Positions 1 through 6,686 of a DNA stretch of 8,264 nt are shown here, piece by piece (within the stretch, counting starts at the first letter, position 1; the number at the start of each line of letters is the position of its first letter). The stretch lies in NCBI GenBank assembly GCA_030146905.1, contig JASLAV010001181.1, positions 1 to 8,264 on the forward strand, written 5' to 3'. The notes beneath the pieces were generated by a model. It had not been told where the DNA came from. It worked only from the letters and a program-made list of their open reading frames with translations, and made no database searches. Made by a program: the position numbers and the translations under genes. The stretch comes from Lentzea sp. (GTDB lineage Bacteria; Actinomycetota; Actinomycetes; Mycobacteriales; Pseudonocardiaceae).

Positions 1-345
1 CCCCGCTGGCACCGCGACCGCATGGTGCTCGTCGGCGACTCCGCCCACGCGCCGAGCGCCAGTTCCGGCCAGGGCGCCTCGCTGGCGGCGGAGTCGGCCG
101 TGCAGCTGGCCAGGTGCCTGCGCGACATCCCCGACATCCCGGCCGCTTTCGCCGCCTACGAACGCCTGCGCCGCCCTCGCGTGGAAGCGATCGCGGCGCG
201 CGCGGCCCGCACCAACAACAACAAGCGCGGCATCGGTCCCGTCACCCGGCTGCTCATGCCGCTCGTGATGAAGACGGTCGGGCGGCGGGCGTTCACGAGG
301 GACCAGAACTACCGCATCGACTGGGGCGCTCAGGTCAGCCGGTAG
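1..345 (+). CDS. FAD-dependent monooxygenase, C-terminal part (5' end outside window)
   Basis: This is the last 114 codons of an open frame that enters from the left edge in frame 1 and ends at TAG 343-345. It carries the class A flavoprotein monooxygenase signature GDSAHAPS followed by SSGQGASLAAESA. In this family (para-hydroxybenzoate hydroxylase fold) that segment binds the ribityl and pyrophosphate part of FAD. It is followed by the usual helical AAFAAYERLRRPRVEAI segment, in which the YERLRRPR residues are family-typical. The substrate cannot be judged because the N-terminal GxGxxG motif and the substrate domain are outside the window. The last 16 bases overlap the 3' end of the convergent response-regulator gene. 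The ATG at 22 is an internal methionine of the family core, not a start. Confidence 0.88.
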   Translation, partial: PRWHRDRMVLVGDSAHAPSASSGQGASLAAESAVQLARCLRDIPDIPAAFAAYERLRRPRVEAIAARAARTNNNKRGIGPVTRLLMPLVMKTVGRRAFTRDQNYRIDWGAQVSR

Positions 346-1001
346 CCGTGCGCCGGGCGGTTCGCCATGCCGTACCGCGGCTGGACCTCGGCTTTCCCGA
401 TCGTCACCAGGTGCTCCAGGTAGCGGCGCGCGCTCACGCGGGACAACCCCGCCTTGTCGCCGACCTCCTGGGCCGACAGGTCGTTCTCGCAGTCCCGCAA
501 CGCGTCGATCACCAGCCGCAGCGTCACGGCCGACAGCCCCTTGGGCATGACGGCCGTCCGCGGCCGGTGGTGCATCAGCTGGTCGACCTCGTCCTGGTCC
601 AGGACCTGCCCCAGCCGCTGCACCTCGATGCGCTGGGCCAGGTACTCCCGCATGCGGTCGAGGAACGCCGTGCGGGTGAACGGCTTCACGAGGTAGTTGT
701 CCACGCCCCTGGACATGGCCTGCCGCACGGTCTCCCGCTCGCGCGCCGCCGTGACGGCGATGACGTCGACCGGTGTCCCGCCGCGGGCGCGCAACCGCGA
801 CAGCACCTCGAGCCCGGACATGTCGGGCAGGTGGATGTCGAGCAGCACCAGGTCGGGCCGCAGCGCGTCCACCGCCCGCAACGCCTCCCCGCCGCGGTGG
901 GCCTCGCCGACCACCTCGAACTCCGGCATCGCCTCCAGGAAGCCGCGGTGGATCGCCGCCACGGCGAAGTCGTCATCAACCACGAGCGTTCGCACGCTCA
1001 T
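330..1001 (-). CDS. CitB/DcuR-family two-component response regulator
   Basis: This 223-residue DNA-binding regulator pairs with the kinase encoded just upstream. The receiver domain spans about residues 3-120. It has the acidic pair D10/D11, phospho-acceptor D55 in LLDIHLPD, switch threonine T84 and the conserved K106 in LVKPF. The C-terminal part has a helix-turn-helix near residues 175-200 (LSAQEVGDKAGLSRVSARRY). This is the layout of CitB, DcuR and CitT, which activate carboxylate uptake genes, rather than OmpR or NarL output domains. The start ATG overlaps the kinase stop (ATGA, 998-1001), so translation is probably coupled; a GGGGA stretch four bases upstream can serve as ribosome binding site. 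The likely target is the divergent tctCBA operon, which is inference from position. The 3' end runs 16 bp into the convergent monooxygenase gene. Confidence 0.93.
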   Translation of the reverse strand: MSVRTLVVDDDFAVAAIHRGFLEAMPEFEVVGEAHRGGEALRAVDALRPDLVLLDIHLPDMSGLEVLSRLRARGGTPVDVIAVTAARERETVRQAMSRGVDNYLVKPFTRTAFLDRMREYLAQRIEVQRLGQVLDQDEVDQLMHHRPRTAVMPKGLSAVTLRLVIDALRDCENDLSAQEVGDKAGLSRVSARRYLEHLVTIGKAEVQPRYGMANRPAHGYRLT

Positions 1002-2569
1002 CGGTTCCCCGTTTCCGGCAGCCAGACGTCGAACGACGCGCCGCCGAGTTCCGAGTCGCTGATCGCCACCCGGCCGCTGCGCCGGGTCACCACCCTCGAC
1101 ACCAATGCGAGTCCTATTCCCCTGCCGTGCGCGCCCTGGGCGTCCTTCGTGCTCACGCCCAGGTCGAAGATGCGGCCGCGTTGCGACTCCGCCACTCCGG
1201 GGCCGTCGTCGTCCACGACCACCCTGACCCCGCCGGACGATGAGCGGACCAGCACGCGCACGGTTCCGCCCGTCTCCACCGCGTCCACCGCGTTGTCCAC
1301 CAGATTCCCCAGCACCGTCAAAGCATCGTCACCCGCGCGGGTGTCCACGGCGCTGTCCGGGTCGAGCCTGAGCAGCACGCCGCGTTCGTGCGCGGTCGAG
1401 GACTTGGCGAGCAGCAGCGCCGCCAGCGCCGGGTCCGCGTTCGCGCCGTCGATTATGTCCGCGGTGATCGAACCCGCTCCACCGACCCGTTCGATGTACG
1501 CGACGGCGTCGGCACTGCGGTCGAGGTCCAGCAAGCCGCCGATGACGTGCAGGTGGTTGGAGAACTCGTGGGCCTGCGCCCGCAGCACCTCCGTGACGGT
1601 GCGCGCGCCGTCGAGCTCGCGCAACGCGTCGTGCAGCTCGGTCCGGTCGCGCAACGTCAGCACGACTCCGACGGCGCGGTCGTGCGTCTTGGCCGTGGTG
1701 CGGTTCGCGACCAGCACCCGTTCTCCCGCGAGGACGAGGCGGTCCACGACGTCGTCGTCACCCCGAGCCAGGTCCAGCAGGCCGTCGTCGAGGACCTCCG
1801 CCGCCGGCTGCCCGCTCGGGTCCTCGTCCAGGCCAAGCAGGCGTTTCGCCTCGTCGTTGACCAGCGCCAGCCTCTCCTGGTCGTCCAGGGCGACGACACC
1901 CTCGCGGATGCCGTGCAGCATCGCGTGCCTGGTCTCCAGCAGTTGGGCGATCTCGGCCGGTTCGAGCCGGAACGTGCGCCGCCGCACGTGCTGGGTGATC
2001 AGCGCCGCGCCGAGCACGCCGACCAGCGCCGCGGCGGCCAGCCAGCCGACCAGTTCCGGCAGGTCCTCCGCGAGGTCGTCGGACAGCTCGCTCTCCAGGA
2101 CGCCGACGGACGCGATGCCCATGATCTGCCCGTCGCGGGAGCGCACCGGAACCTTCGCCCTCAGCGACGTGCCGAGCGTGCCGGTCTCCGTTCCGACGAA
2201 GACCTCGCCGGACAGCGCGACGCTCGGGTCGGTGGAGACGCGCTCGCCGATCCGGCCGGGGTCGGGATGGGCGTAGCGGACGCCGTAACGGTCCGTGACG
2301 ACCACGTACGTCACGTTGGACGCCTTGCGGATCACCTCGGCCAGCGGCTGGATGGTCACGGTCGGGTCATTCGACCCGAAGGCGTCGATCACCGCGGGTA
2401 GCTGCGCCACGCTCTCCGCGACGGACAGCATCCTGTCCTTGTAGGACTCCCGGATCCGGTCGCTCTGCAGTTTCGCTGCGAGCAGGCCGGCGGCACAGGT
2501 GGTCATCAGCACTATGACCACCTGCAATACCAGTAGCAAAGCTCCAAACGAAACCGACCGCCGAAACAT
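998..2569 (-). CDS. CitA/DcuS-family sensor histidine kinase
   Basis: This is a 523-residue membrane sensor kinase. The order is: transmembrane helix near residues 9-31, extracytoplasmic PAS/Cache sensor about 35-170, second transmembrane helix about 174-193, cytoplasmic PAS about 205-310, then kinase core. The phospho-acceptor is H334 in AQAHEFSNHLH. The N box is N422/N426 in NLVDNAVDAV, the G1 box DDGPGV is near 454-459, and the G2 box GRGIGLAL is at 482-489. In the sensor, R98 and H101 (RYAHPDP) and R137 and K139 (SLRAKVPV) match in type and spacing the basic residues that bind citrate in Klebsiella CitA. A di- or tricarboxylate ligand is therefore likely, but which one is unknown. The family has no separate dimerisation/phosphotransfer domain of the usual HisKA type. 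No ribosome binding site is obvious before ATG 2569. The next methionine (residue 22) would delete the first membrane helix, so 2569 is kept. The gene is divergent from tctC. Confidence 0.93.
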   Translation of the reverse strand: MFRRSVSFGALLLVLQVVIVLMTTCAAGLLAAKLQSDRIRESYKDRMLSVAESVAQLPAVIDAFGSNDPTVTIQPLAEVIRKASNVTYVVVTDRYGVRYAHPDPGRIGERVSTDPSVALSGEVFVGTETGTLGTSLRAKVPVRSRDGQIMGIASVGVLESELSDDLAEDLPELVGWLAAAALVGVLGAALITQHVRRRTFRLEPAEIAQLLETRHAMLHGIREGVVALDDQERLALVNDEAKRLLGLDEDPSGQPAAEVLDDGLLDLARGDDDVVDRLVLAGERVLVANRTTAKTHDRAVGVVLTLRDRTELHDALRELDGARTVTEVLRAQAHEFSNHLHVIGGLLDLDRSADAVAYIERVGGAGSITADIIDGANADPALAALLLAKSSTAHERGVLLRLDPDSAVDTRAGDDALTVLGNLVDNAVDAVETGGTVRVLVRSSSGGVRVVVDDDGPGVAESQRGRIFDLGVSTKDAQGAHGRGIGLALVSRVVTRRSGRVAISDSELGGASFDVWLPETGNR

Positions 2570-2592
2570 GGGTGGAATTCTGACGCATCAGC

Positions 2593-2608
2593 TGTGAATC
2601 ATGTCACG
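2593..2608. promoter_or_regulatory. Candidate CRP/GlxR-type binding site
   Basis: TGTGA (2593-2597), six bases, then TCACG (2604-2608): nine of ten positions match the CRP-family consensus TGTGA-N6-TCACA. It lies 24 bp before the kinase start and 105 bp before the tctC start, in the only shared control region. Actinobacterial CRP relatives (GlxR in Corynebacterium, Cmr/CRP in Mycobacterium) use this consensus, and GlxR is known to act on carboxylate uptake genes. That a CRP relative binds here is inference. Confidence 0.5.
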
Positions 2609-2698
2609 AACTAAACGACCAATACGCAACTTACGACCTAACACTTACGGGCGACCCCGGCGGTTACCTAGCGTCCGCGCCCAACGTTCGTGACGAAC
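2604..2698. promoter_or_regulatory. Candidate operator pair in the divergent kinase-tctC promoter region
   Basis: A perfect 13-nt palindrome, GTTCGT-G-ACGAAC, lies at 2686-2698, three bases before the tctC ribosome binding site. A partial copy, TCACGAAC, lies at 2604-2611, overlapping the right arm of the CRP-like site. Repeated near-identical half-sites at both ends of a divergent promoter suit an adjacent response regulator. The stretch 2580-2650 is also the most AT-rich of this part of the window. I could not assign -35 and -10 hexamers with confidence. Confidence 0.35.
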
Positions 2699-2700
2699 CT

Positions 2701-2705
2701 AGGAG
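2701..2705 (+). promoter_or_regulatory. Ribosome binding site of tctC
   Basis: AGGAG lies eight bases before ATG 2714. It decides the start: a GTG at 2690 is in frame but lies before this site and has no Shine-Dalgarno sequence of its own. The 2714 start also gives a standard lipoprotein signal length. Confidence 0.8.
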
Positions 2706-2713
2706 TTTCTTCG

Positions 2714-3685
2714 ATGGGTACGGGCTGGAGACGAGCAGTGGCACTTGCCGCTGTGGGACTGGTGCTCGCGGGATGTGGCCAGTCGGCCAAGAGCGCCGGC
2801 GGTGACTCCATCGCCAAGCTGGAGATCATGGCACCCGCCGACCCCGGCGGCGGCTGGGACCAGACCGCGCGTGCGATGCAGGCGGCGATCAGCGGTGCCA
2901 AGCTCGCGAACTCCGTTCAGGTCAGCAACGTGGGCGGCGCCGGCGGCACGGTCGGGCTGCAGAAGCTCACCTCGGAGCGCTCCGAGGAGTTCTTGATGAT
3001 CACCGGCCTGGTCATGGTCGGCGCGGTCGAGACCAACACGTCGAAGGCCAGGCTCGAGGAGACCACACCGATCGCCCGGCTGACGGCCGAGGACGAGGTG
3101 GTCGTGGTGCCGGCCGACTCGCCGCACAAGACGATCGACGACCTGCTCAACGCCGTCAACGAGAAGGGCAAGGGGGTGTCGATCACCGGCGGTTCCGCCG
3201 GCGGCACCGACCACATCCTCGCCGGGCTGCTCCTCAAGGCGAAGAACATCGACACGAACAAGCTCAACTACGTGCCGTACTCCGGCGGCGGTGAGTCGCT
3301 GGCTGCGCTGCTGGGCAGGCAGGTCGACGCGGGCATCTCGGGCGTGGGCGAGTACAAGGAGCAGATCAAGGCCGGCAAGCTGCGGGCGCTGGGCACCTCC
3401 GGTCCCAACCCCAACCCCGACGTGAACGCTCCGACGTTCAAGGAGCTGGGTGTCGAGCTGATCAACTGGCGTGGCGTCGTCGCACCTGCCTCCATCACGG
3501 CGGAGGGCAAGGCCCGGCTGACCAAGCTGGTCACCGACATGCACGCGAGCCAGCAGTGGAAGGACGAGCTCAAGAAGAAGGGCTGGACCGACACGTTCCT
3601 GACCGGCACCGAGTTCTCCACCTTCATGTTCAAGGAGATCGGCCGTGTCAAGCCCGCACTGCAGGACATCGGGCTCGTCAAGTGA
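2714..3685 (+). CDS. tctC: Tripartite tricarboxylate transporter substrate-binding lipoprotein TctC
   Basis: This is a 323-residue extracytoplasmic receptor of the TctC/Bug family. It captures a carboxylate such as citrate and delivers it to the TctA/TctB membrane complex. The N-terminus is a lipoprotein signal: RR at 6-7, a hydrophobic stretch 8-18, and lipobox LAGC with lipidated C21. The mature protein shows the family loops PADPGGGWDQ (41-50), VGGAGGTVGL (73-82), GGSAGGTDH (159-167), VPYSGGGES (187-195) and VDAGISG (204-210), which line the ligand cleft in Bug proteins. Length is typical. Lipid anchoring suits a Gram-positive envelope, whereas proteobacterial Bug proteins are usually free periplasmic. 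It is first in the tctCBA operon and its stop overlaps the tctB start (GTGA). The exact ligand cannot be read from sequence; the CitA-like neighbour favours a tricarboxylate or C4-dicarboxylate. Confidence 0.93.
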   Translation: MGTGWRRAVALAAVGLVLAGCGQSAKSAGGDSIAKLEIMAPADPGGGWDQTARAMQAAISGAKLANSVQVSNVGGAGGTVGLQKLTSERSEEFLMITGLVMVGAVETNTSKARLEETTPIARLTAEDEVVVVPADSPHKTIDDLLNAVNEKGKGVSITGGSAGGTDHILAGLLLKAKNIDTNKLNYVPYSGGGESLAALLGRQVDAGISGVGEYKEQIKAGKLRALGTSGPNPNPDVNAPTFKELGVELINWRGVVAPASITAEGKARLTKLVTDMHASQQWKDELKKKGWTDTFLTGTEFSTFMFKEIGRVKPALQDIGLVK

Positions 3686-4173
3686 TTGCTGAAAAGGTCG
3701 AGGAGTACGCGTTCGGCGGCCTGGTCGCGGCGGTCGGGGTCTTCACCCTGATCGACGCGACCACGATCGCCGTGCGCGACGACAACGCCGTAGGACCACG
3801 CGCGTTTCCTTACGCCGTGGGCATTCTGCTCGTCGTCACCGGCATCGCGGCGATCATCGCGACTGCCAGGGGCAAGCTCGGCCAGGCCGAGGAGAACGAG
3901 GACGTCGACGGGTCCGTCCGCACCGACTGGGTGACCGTGGCCAAGCTCGTGGCCGTGCTCGTCGCCCACCTGGTGCTGATCGACATCGCCGGCTGGCCGG
4001 TCGCGGCGGCGTTGCTGTTCTTCGGCGCCGCGTGGGCCCTTGGCGCGGTCTGGTGGCGTGCGCTGCCGATCGCGATCGTGCTGGCACTGGTCGTGCAGGT
4101 GGTGTTCGCGTCCGGACTGGGCCTGTCGCTGCCCGCCGGGATTCTCGAAGGGGTGCCACTCCTCGATGGATAG
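3682..4173 (+). CDS. tctB: Tripartite tricarboxylate transporter small membrane subunit TctB
   Basis: This 163-residue protein has about four membrane segments, near residues 10-30, 42-62, 86-120 (broken hairpin) and 127-146. An acidic cytoplasmic loop ([10 protein letters not shown]) follows the second. The VGPRAFPY motif at 38-45 after the first helix is typical of the TctB family (DUF1468). TctB is the small, poorly conserved partner of TctA in the secondary carrier. The start is the GTG at 3682, which overlaps the tctC stop codon. The open frame extends upstream to 3556, but that part lies inside tctC in another frame and encodes no TctB-like sequence. No Shine-Dalgarno is seen, so translation probably depends on coupling to tctC. 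The 3' end overlaps tctA by 8 bp. Confidence 0.88.
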   Translation: MIAEKVEEYAFGGLVAAVGVFTLIDATTIAVRDDNAVGPRAFPYAVGILLVVTGIAAIIATARGKLGQAEENEDVDGSVRTDWVTVAKLVAVLVAHLVLIDIAGWPVAAALLFFGAAWALGAVWWRALPIAIVLALVVQVVFASGLGLSLPAGILEGVPLLDG

Positions 4174-5671
4174 CATCACCGCCCTGCTGGAGGGCTTCGC
4201 GACCGCCGCGCAGCCCGAGTACCTGCTGTTCGCGCTGCTGGGCGTCACGCTCGGCACCGCGGTCGGCGTCCTGCCGGGCATCGGCCCGGCGATGACGGTG
4301 GCGTTGCTGCTGCCGTTGACGTACACGCTGGAGCCGACGGCCGCGCTGATCATCTTCGCGGGCATCTACTACGGCGGGATGTACGGCGGTTCGACGACCT
4401 CGATCCTGCTCAACACACCGGGTGAGTCGTCGTCCATCGTGACCGCCTTAGAGGGCAACAAGATGGCCAAGGCCGGGCGCGGTGCGGCCGCGCTCGCGAC
4501 CGCGGCGATCGGGTCGTTCGTGGCGGGCACGATCGCCACCGTGCTGCTCACGTTGCTCGCACCGACCATCGCGGACCTCGCGGTGCAGCTCGGTCCGGCC
4601 GACTACGTGGCGCTCATGGTGGTGGCGTTCACGACCGTGGCGGCACTGCTCGGGTCGTCCCCCGTGCGCGGGCTGGCGTCGCTGGGACTGGGCCTGTTCA
4701 TCGGCCTGGTCGGCACCGACACGCTGACGGGACAGCAGCGCTTCACCCTCGGTGTCGCGACGCTGGCCGACGGCATCGACGTGGTCGTGGTGGCGGTCGG
4801 CGTGTTCGCGGTCGGCGAGGCGCTGTACGTGGCGTCGCGGCTGCGGCACGGACCGATCGAGATCATCCCCGTCGGCGGCAAGTGGATGACGCGGGAGTTC
4901 TGGTCCCGTTCCTGGAAGCCGTGGCTGCGCGGCACGTTCATCGGCTTCCCGATCGGCACGGTGCCGGCCGGTGGCGCGGACGTGTCCACGTTCCTGTCGT
5001 ACGCGGCGGAGAAGAAGCTCTCCAAGCGCCCGGAGGAGTTCGGCAAGGGCGCGATCGAGGGCGTGGCGGGCCCGGAGGCGGCCAACAACGCCGCCGCGGC
5101 GGGTGTCCTGGTGCCGCTGCTGACGCTGGGCCTGCCGACGACGGCGACGGCCGCGGTGATCGTGGCCGCGTTCCAGAGCTACGGCATCCAGCCGGGACCG
5201 TTGCTGTTCACCAACAACTCGGCGATGGTGTGGGCGCTGATCGCGTCGCTGTACATCGGCAACGTGATGCTGCTCGTGCTGAACCTGCCGCTGGTGAAGA
5301 TCTGGGTGAAGGTGCTGCAGATCCCCCGGCCGTACCTCTACGCGGGCATCCTGCTGTTCGCGGCGCTGGGCACCTACGCGGTGAACTTCGTCGTGGACGA
5401 CCTGATCGTGCTGCTGGCGATCGGTGTGGTCGGCTTCTTCATGCGGCGGCACGGGTACCCGGTCGCGCCGCTGGTGGTCGGCCTGATCCTCGGGCCGATG
5501 GCGGAGGAGCAGGTGCGCCGCACGCTGCAGATCAGCGAGGGTTCGCTCGGCGCGCTGGTCTCGAGCCCGTTCGCGGCGGTCGCGTACGGCGTCCTCGTCG
5601 TGATGCTGGTGGTGGCGTTCACGCTGCGGTTGCGCCGCAAGAGGGCCGAGAGGTCCGAACAGCTGGTGTGA
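4166..5671 (+). CDS. tctA: Tripartite tricarboxylate transporter large permease TctA
   Basis: This 501-residue polytopic permease is the transport channel of the TTT system, which is driven by an ion gradient rather than ATP. Family signatures are clear: [10 protein letters not shown] at 34-43, [20 protein letters not shown] at 68-87, [15 protein letters not shown] at 96-110, and a second set with [15 protein letters not shown] at 299-313 and [13 protein letters not shown] at 319-331. The two proline-glycine-rich sets reflect the internal duplication known for this family. About eleven or twelve membrane helices fit the hydrophobicity. The C-terminus is basic ([12 protein letters not shown]). 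The start ATG 4166 overlaps the tctB stop by 8 bp, and GAAGGGG at 4147-4153 is a somewhat distant ribosome binding site. The frame is open back to 4040 but that part is tctB in another frame. A strong terminator follows 11 bases after the stop. Confidence 0.94.
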   Translation: MDSITALLEGFATAAQPEYLLFALLGVTLGTAVGVLPGIGPAMTVALLLPLTYTLEPTAALIIFAGIYYGGMYGGSTTSILLNTPGESSSIVTALEGNKMAKAGRGAAALATAAIGSFVAGTIATVLLTLLAPTIADLAVQLGPADYVALMVVAFTTVAALLGSSPVRGLASLGLGLFIGLVGTDTLTGQQRFTLGVATLADGIDVVVVAVGVFAVGEALYVASRLRHGPIEIIPVGGKWMTREFWSRSWKPWLRGTFIGFPIGTVPAGGADVSTFLSYAAEKKLSKRPEEFGKGAIEGVAGPEAANNAAAAGVLVPLLTLGLPTTATAAVIVAAFQSYGIQPGPLLFTNNSAMVWALIASLYIGNVMLLVLNLPLVKIWVKVLQIPRPYLYAGILLFAALGTYAVNFVVDDLIVLLAIGVVGFFMRRHGYPVAPLVVGLILGPMAEEQVRRTLQISEGSLGALVSSPFAAVAYGVLVVMLVVAFTLRLRRKRAERSEQLV

Positions 5672-5682
5672 CGACCACGGTG

Positions 5683-5717
5683 AAGGGGCGTTCTGCTGAC
5701 AGCAGAACGCCCCTTTT
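5683..5717 (+). terminator. Rho-independent terminator of the tctCBA operon
   Basis: A perfect 15-bp stem (5683-5697 with 5701-5715) closes on the 3-nt loop GAC and runs into a short T tract, TTTT at 5714-5717. It begins 11 bases after the tctA stop and ends 31 bases before the next gene, so it separates the transporter operon from the XRE regulator. The stem starts with AA and ends with TT, so it may also work for the opposite strand. Confidence 0.9.
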
Positions 5718-5748
5718 GCTCTGTCGCGCTGCTGTCACGATGGTCGGC

Positions 5749-6099
5749 ATGGCGGAGATCCTGGACTTCAAGCGCACCCCCGAACCGCTGTGGCGTGAGG
5801 CCCTGGGCCGCAAGCTGCGCGAGACGAGGGAGGAGCTGGGCGAACGCCTTGTCGACGTGGCCGACCGCGCAGGCATCTCGGTGCAGTACCTGTCCGAGAT
5901 CGAGCGCGGCCGCAAGGAGCCGTCGAGCGAGATGATCGCCGCGGTCGCCGGGGCGCTGGGCGTCGACCTGGCCGACCTGCTGATCGGGATCGCCGGCCTG
6001 GTGCGCCACGGCTACGCGGTGCCCGTCCGCGGGACCGGCCACTTCCACACCTCACGTCCCACCGGTCGTCCCTCCGGCCCTGTGCTCATGGCGGCCTAA
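5749..6099 (+). CDS. PopR/ClgR-like XRE-family transcriptional regulator
   Basis: This small DNA-binding protein has 116 residues from ATG 5749; ATG 5740, three codons upstream, is equally possible because neither has a clear Shine-Dalgarno. A single helix-turn-helix domain covers about residues 17-80. The recognition part AGISVQYLSEIERGRKEPSS is very close to the ClgR/PopR type (YLSE-ERG-KE-SSE). In Streptomyces, PopR activates the clpP3-clpP4 operon and is degraded by the ClpP1/ClpP2 protease through its C-terminal alanines. This protein also ends in Ala-Ala (PVLMAA) after a flexible tail. It faces a two-gene clpP operon, and their stop codons overlap within CTAA (6096-6099). Activation of those clpP genes is therefore the best inference. 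A ClgR-like role on other clp genes or a general XRE role cannot be excluded. Confidence 0.85.
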   Translation: MAEILDFKRTPEPLWREALGRKLRETREELGERLVDVADRAGISVQYLSEIERGRKEPSSEMIAAVAGALGVDLADLLIGIAGLVRHGYAVPVRGTGHFHTSRPTGRPSGPVLMAA

Positions 6100-6686
6100 C
6101 GCCGCCGTTCGAGCACCCTGTCCACGAGCCCGTACTCGACGGCGCCCTGTGCGTCGAACACGCGGTCCCGGTCGGTGTCGTGGCGCAGCTGGTCCACGCC
6201 GCGACCGGTGTGCTTCGACAGGATCTCTTCCAGCTGGGTGCGTACCCGCACCACCTCGTCCGCCGCGAGGATCAGGTCGGGGATCGTCCCGCGCCCCTGC
6301 GCCGCGGGCTGGTGCAGCACGACCCTGGCGTGGGGCAGCACGGCCCTGCGCCCTTCCGCCCCCGCGGCCAGCAGCACCGCCCCCGCCGACACGGCCTGCC
6401 CGACGCACGTGGTCGCCACCGGCGCCTCGATGTAGCGCATGGTGTCGTAGAGCGCGAGCATCGCCGCGGGGTCGCCGCCCTCACAGTTGATGTAGAGGTT
6501 GATCTCCAGCTCCGAGTTGTCCGCCTCCAGGTGCAGCAGCTGGGCGATCAGCGCGTTGGCGACCCCGGAGTCGATCCCGGTGCCGAGGTAGACGATCCGC
6601 TCGGACAGCAGGTGCGAGTAGACGTCCATGACCCGCTCACCCCGCGCGTCCCGCGTGATGATGTTGGGAATCGTGTAGGTGCTCAT
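6096..6686 (-). CDS. clpP: ATP-dependent Clp protease proteolytic subunit (second clpP, ClpP4-like)
   Basis: This is a 196-residue ClpP-family serine peptidase. The triad is intact: S100 in GQAVSAGAVLL, H125 in LPHARVVLHQP, and D174 in DTDRDRVFDAQGAVEYGLVD. ClpP forms heptameric rings that degrade proteins fed by Clp ATPases such as ClpC or ClpX. The strand next to the oxyanion hole reads INCEGGD (66-72) instead of the usual INSPGG, so the proline is replaced by glutamate. Otherwise it is the more canonical of the two at its C-terminal half. ATG 6686 overlaps the stop of the first clpP (ATGA), with GGGAG seven bases upstream, so the two are cotranscribed and coupled and probably form a mixed double ring. 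The 3' end meets the regulator gene tail to tail. Confidence 0.93.
   Translation of the reverse strand: MSTYTIPNIITRDARGERVMDVYSHLLSERIVYLGTGIDSGVANALIAQLLHLEADNSELEINLYINCEGGDPAAMLALYDTMRYIEAPVATTCVGQAVSAGAVLLAAGAEGRRAVLPHARVVLHQPAAQGRGTIPDLILAADEVVRVRTQLEEILSKHTGRGVDQLRHDTDRDRVFDAQGAVEYGLVDRVLERRR

Noticed and set aside
114..2276. A 720-codon plus-strand open frame across the two-component genes
   Set aside because: It is the antisense shadow of GC-rich coding DNA. The product is rich in Arg, Ser and Pro with no domain, while the minus strand encodes a complete response regulator and kinase.
2661..2671. A -10 hexamer for tctC in GGTTACCTAG
   Set aside because: The match to TAnnnT is poor and no -35 is found at the right distance, so no promoter is called.
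3556..3681. Extending tctB upstream to an ATG inside tctC
   Set aside because: The added 42 residues are an out-of-frame reading of tctC. The GTG at 3682 overlapping the tctC stop gives the normal TctB N-terminus.
4882..5748. Long N-terminal extension of the XRE regulator back through tctA
   Set aside because: It reads tctA in another frame and crosses the terminator. The regulator domain begins only after 5749.
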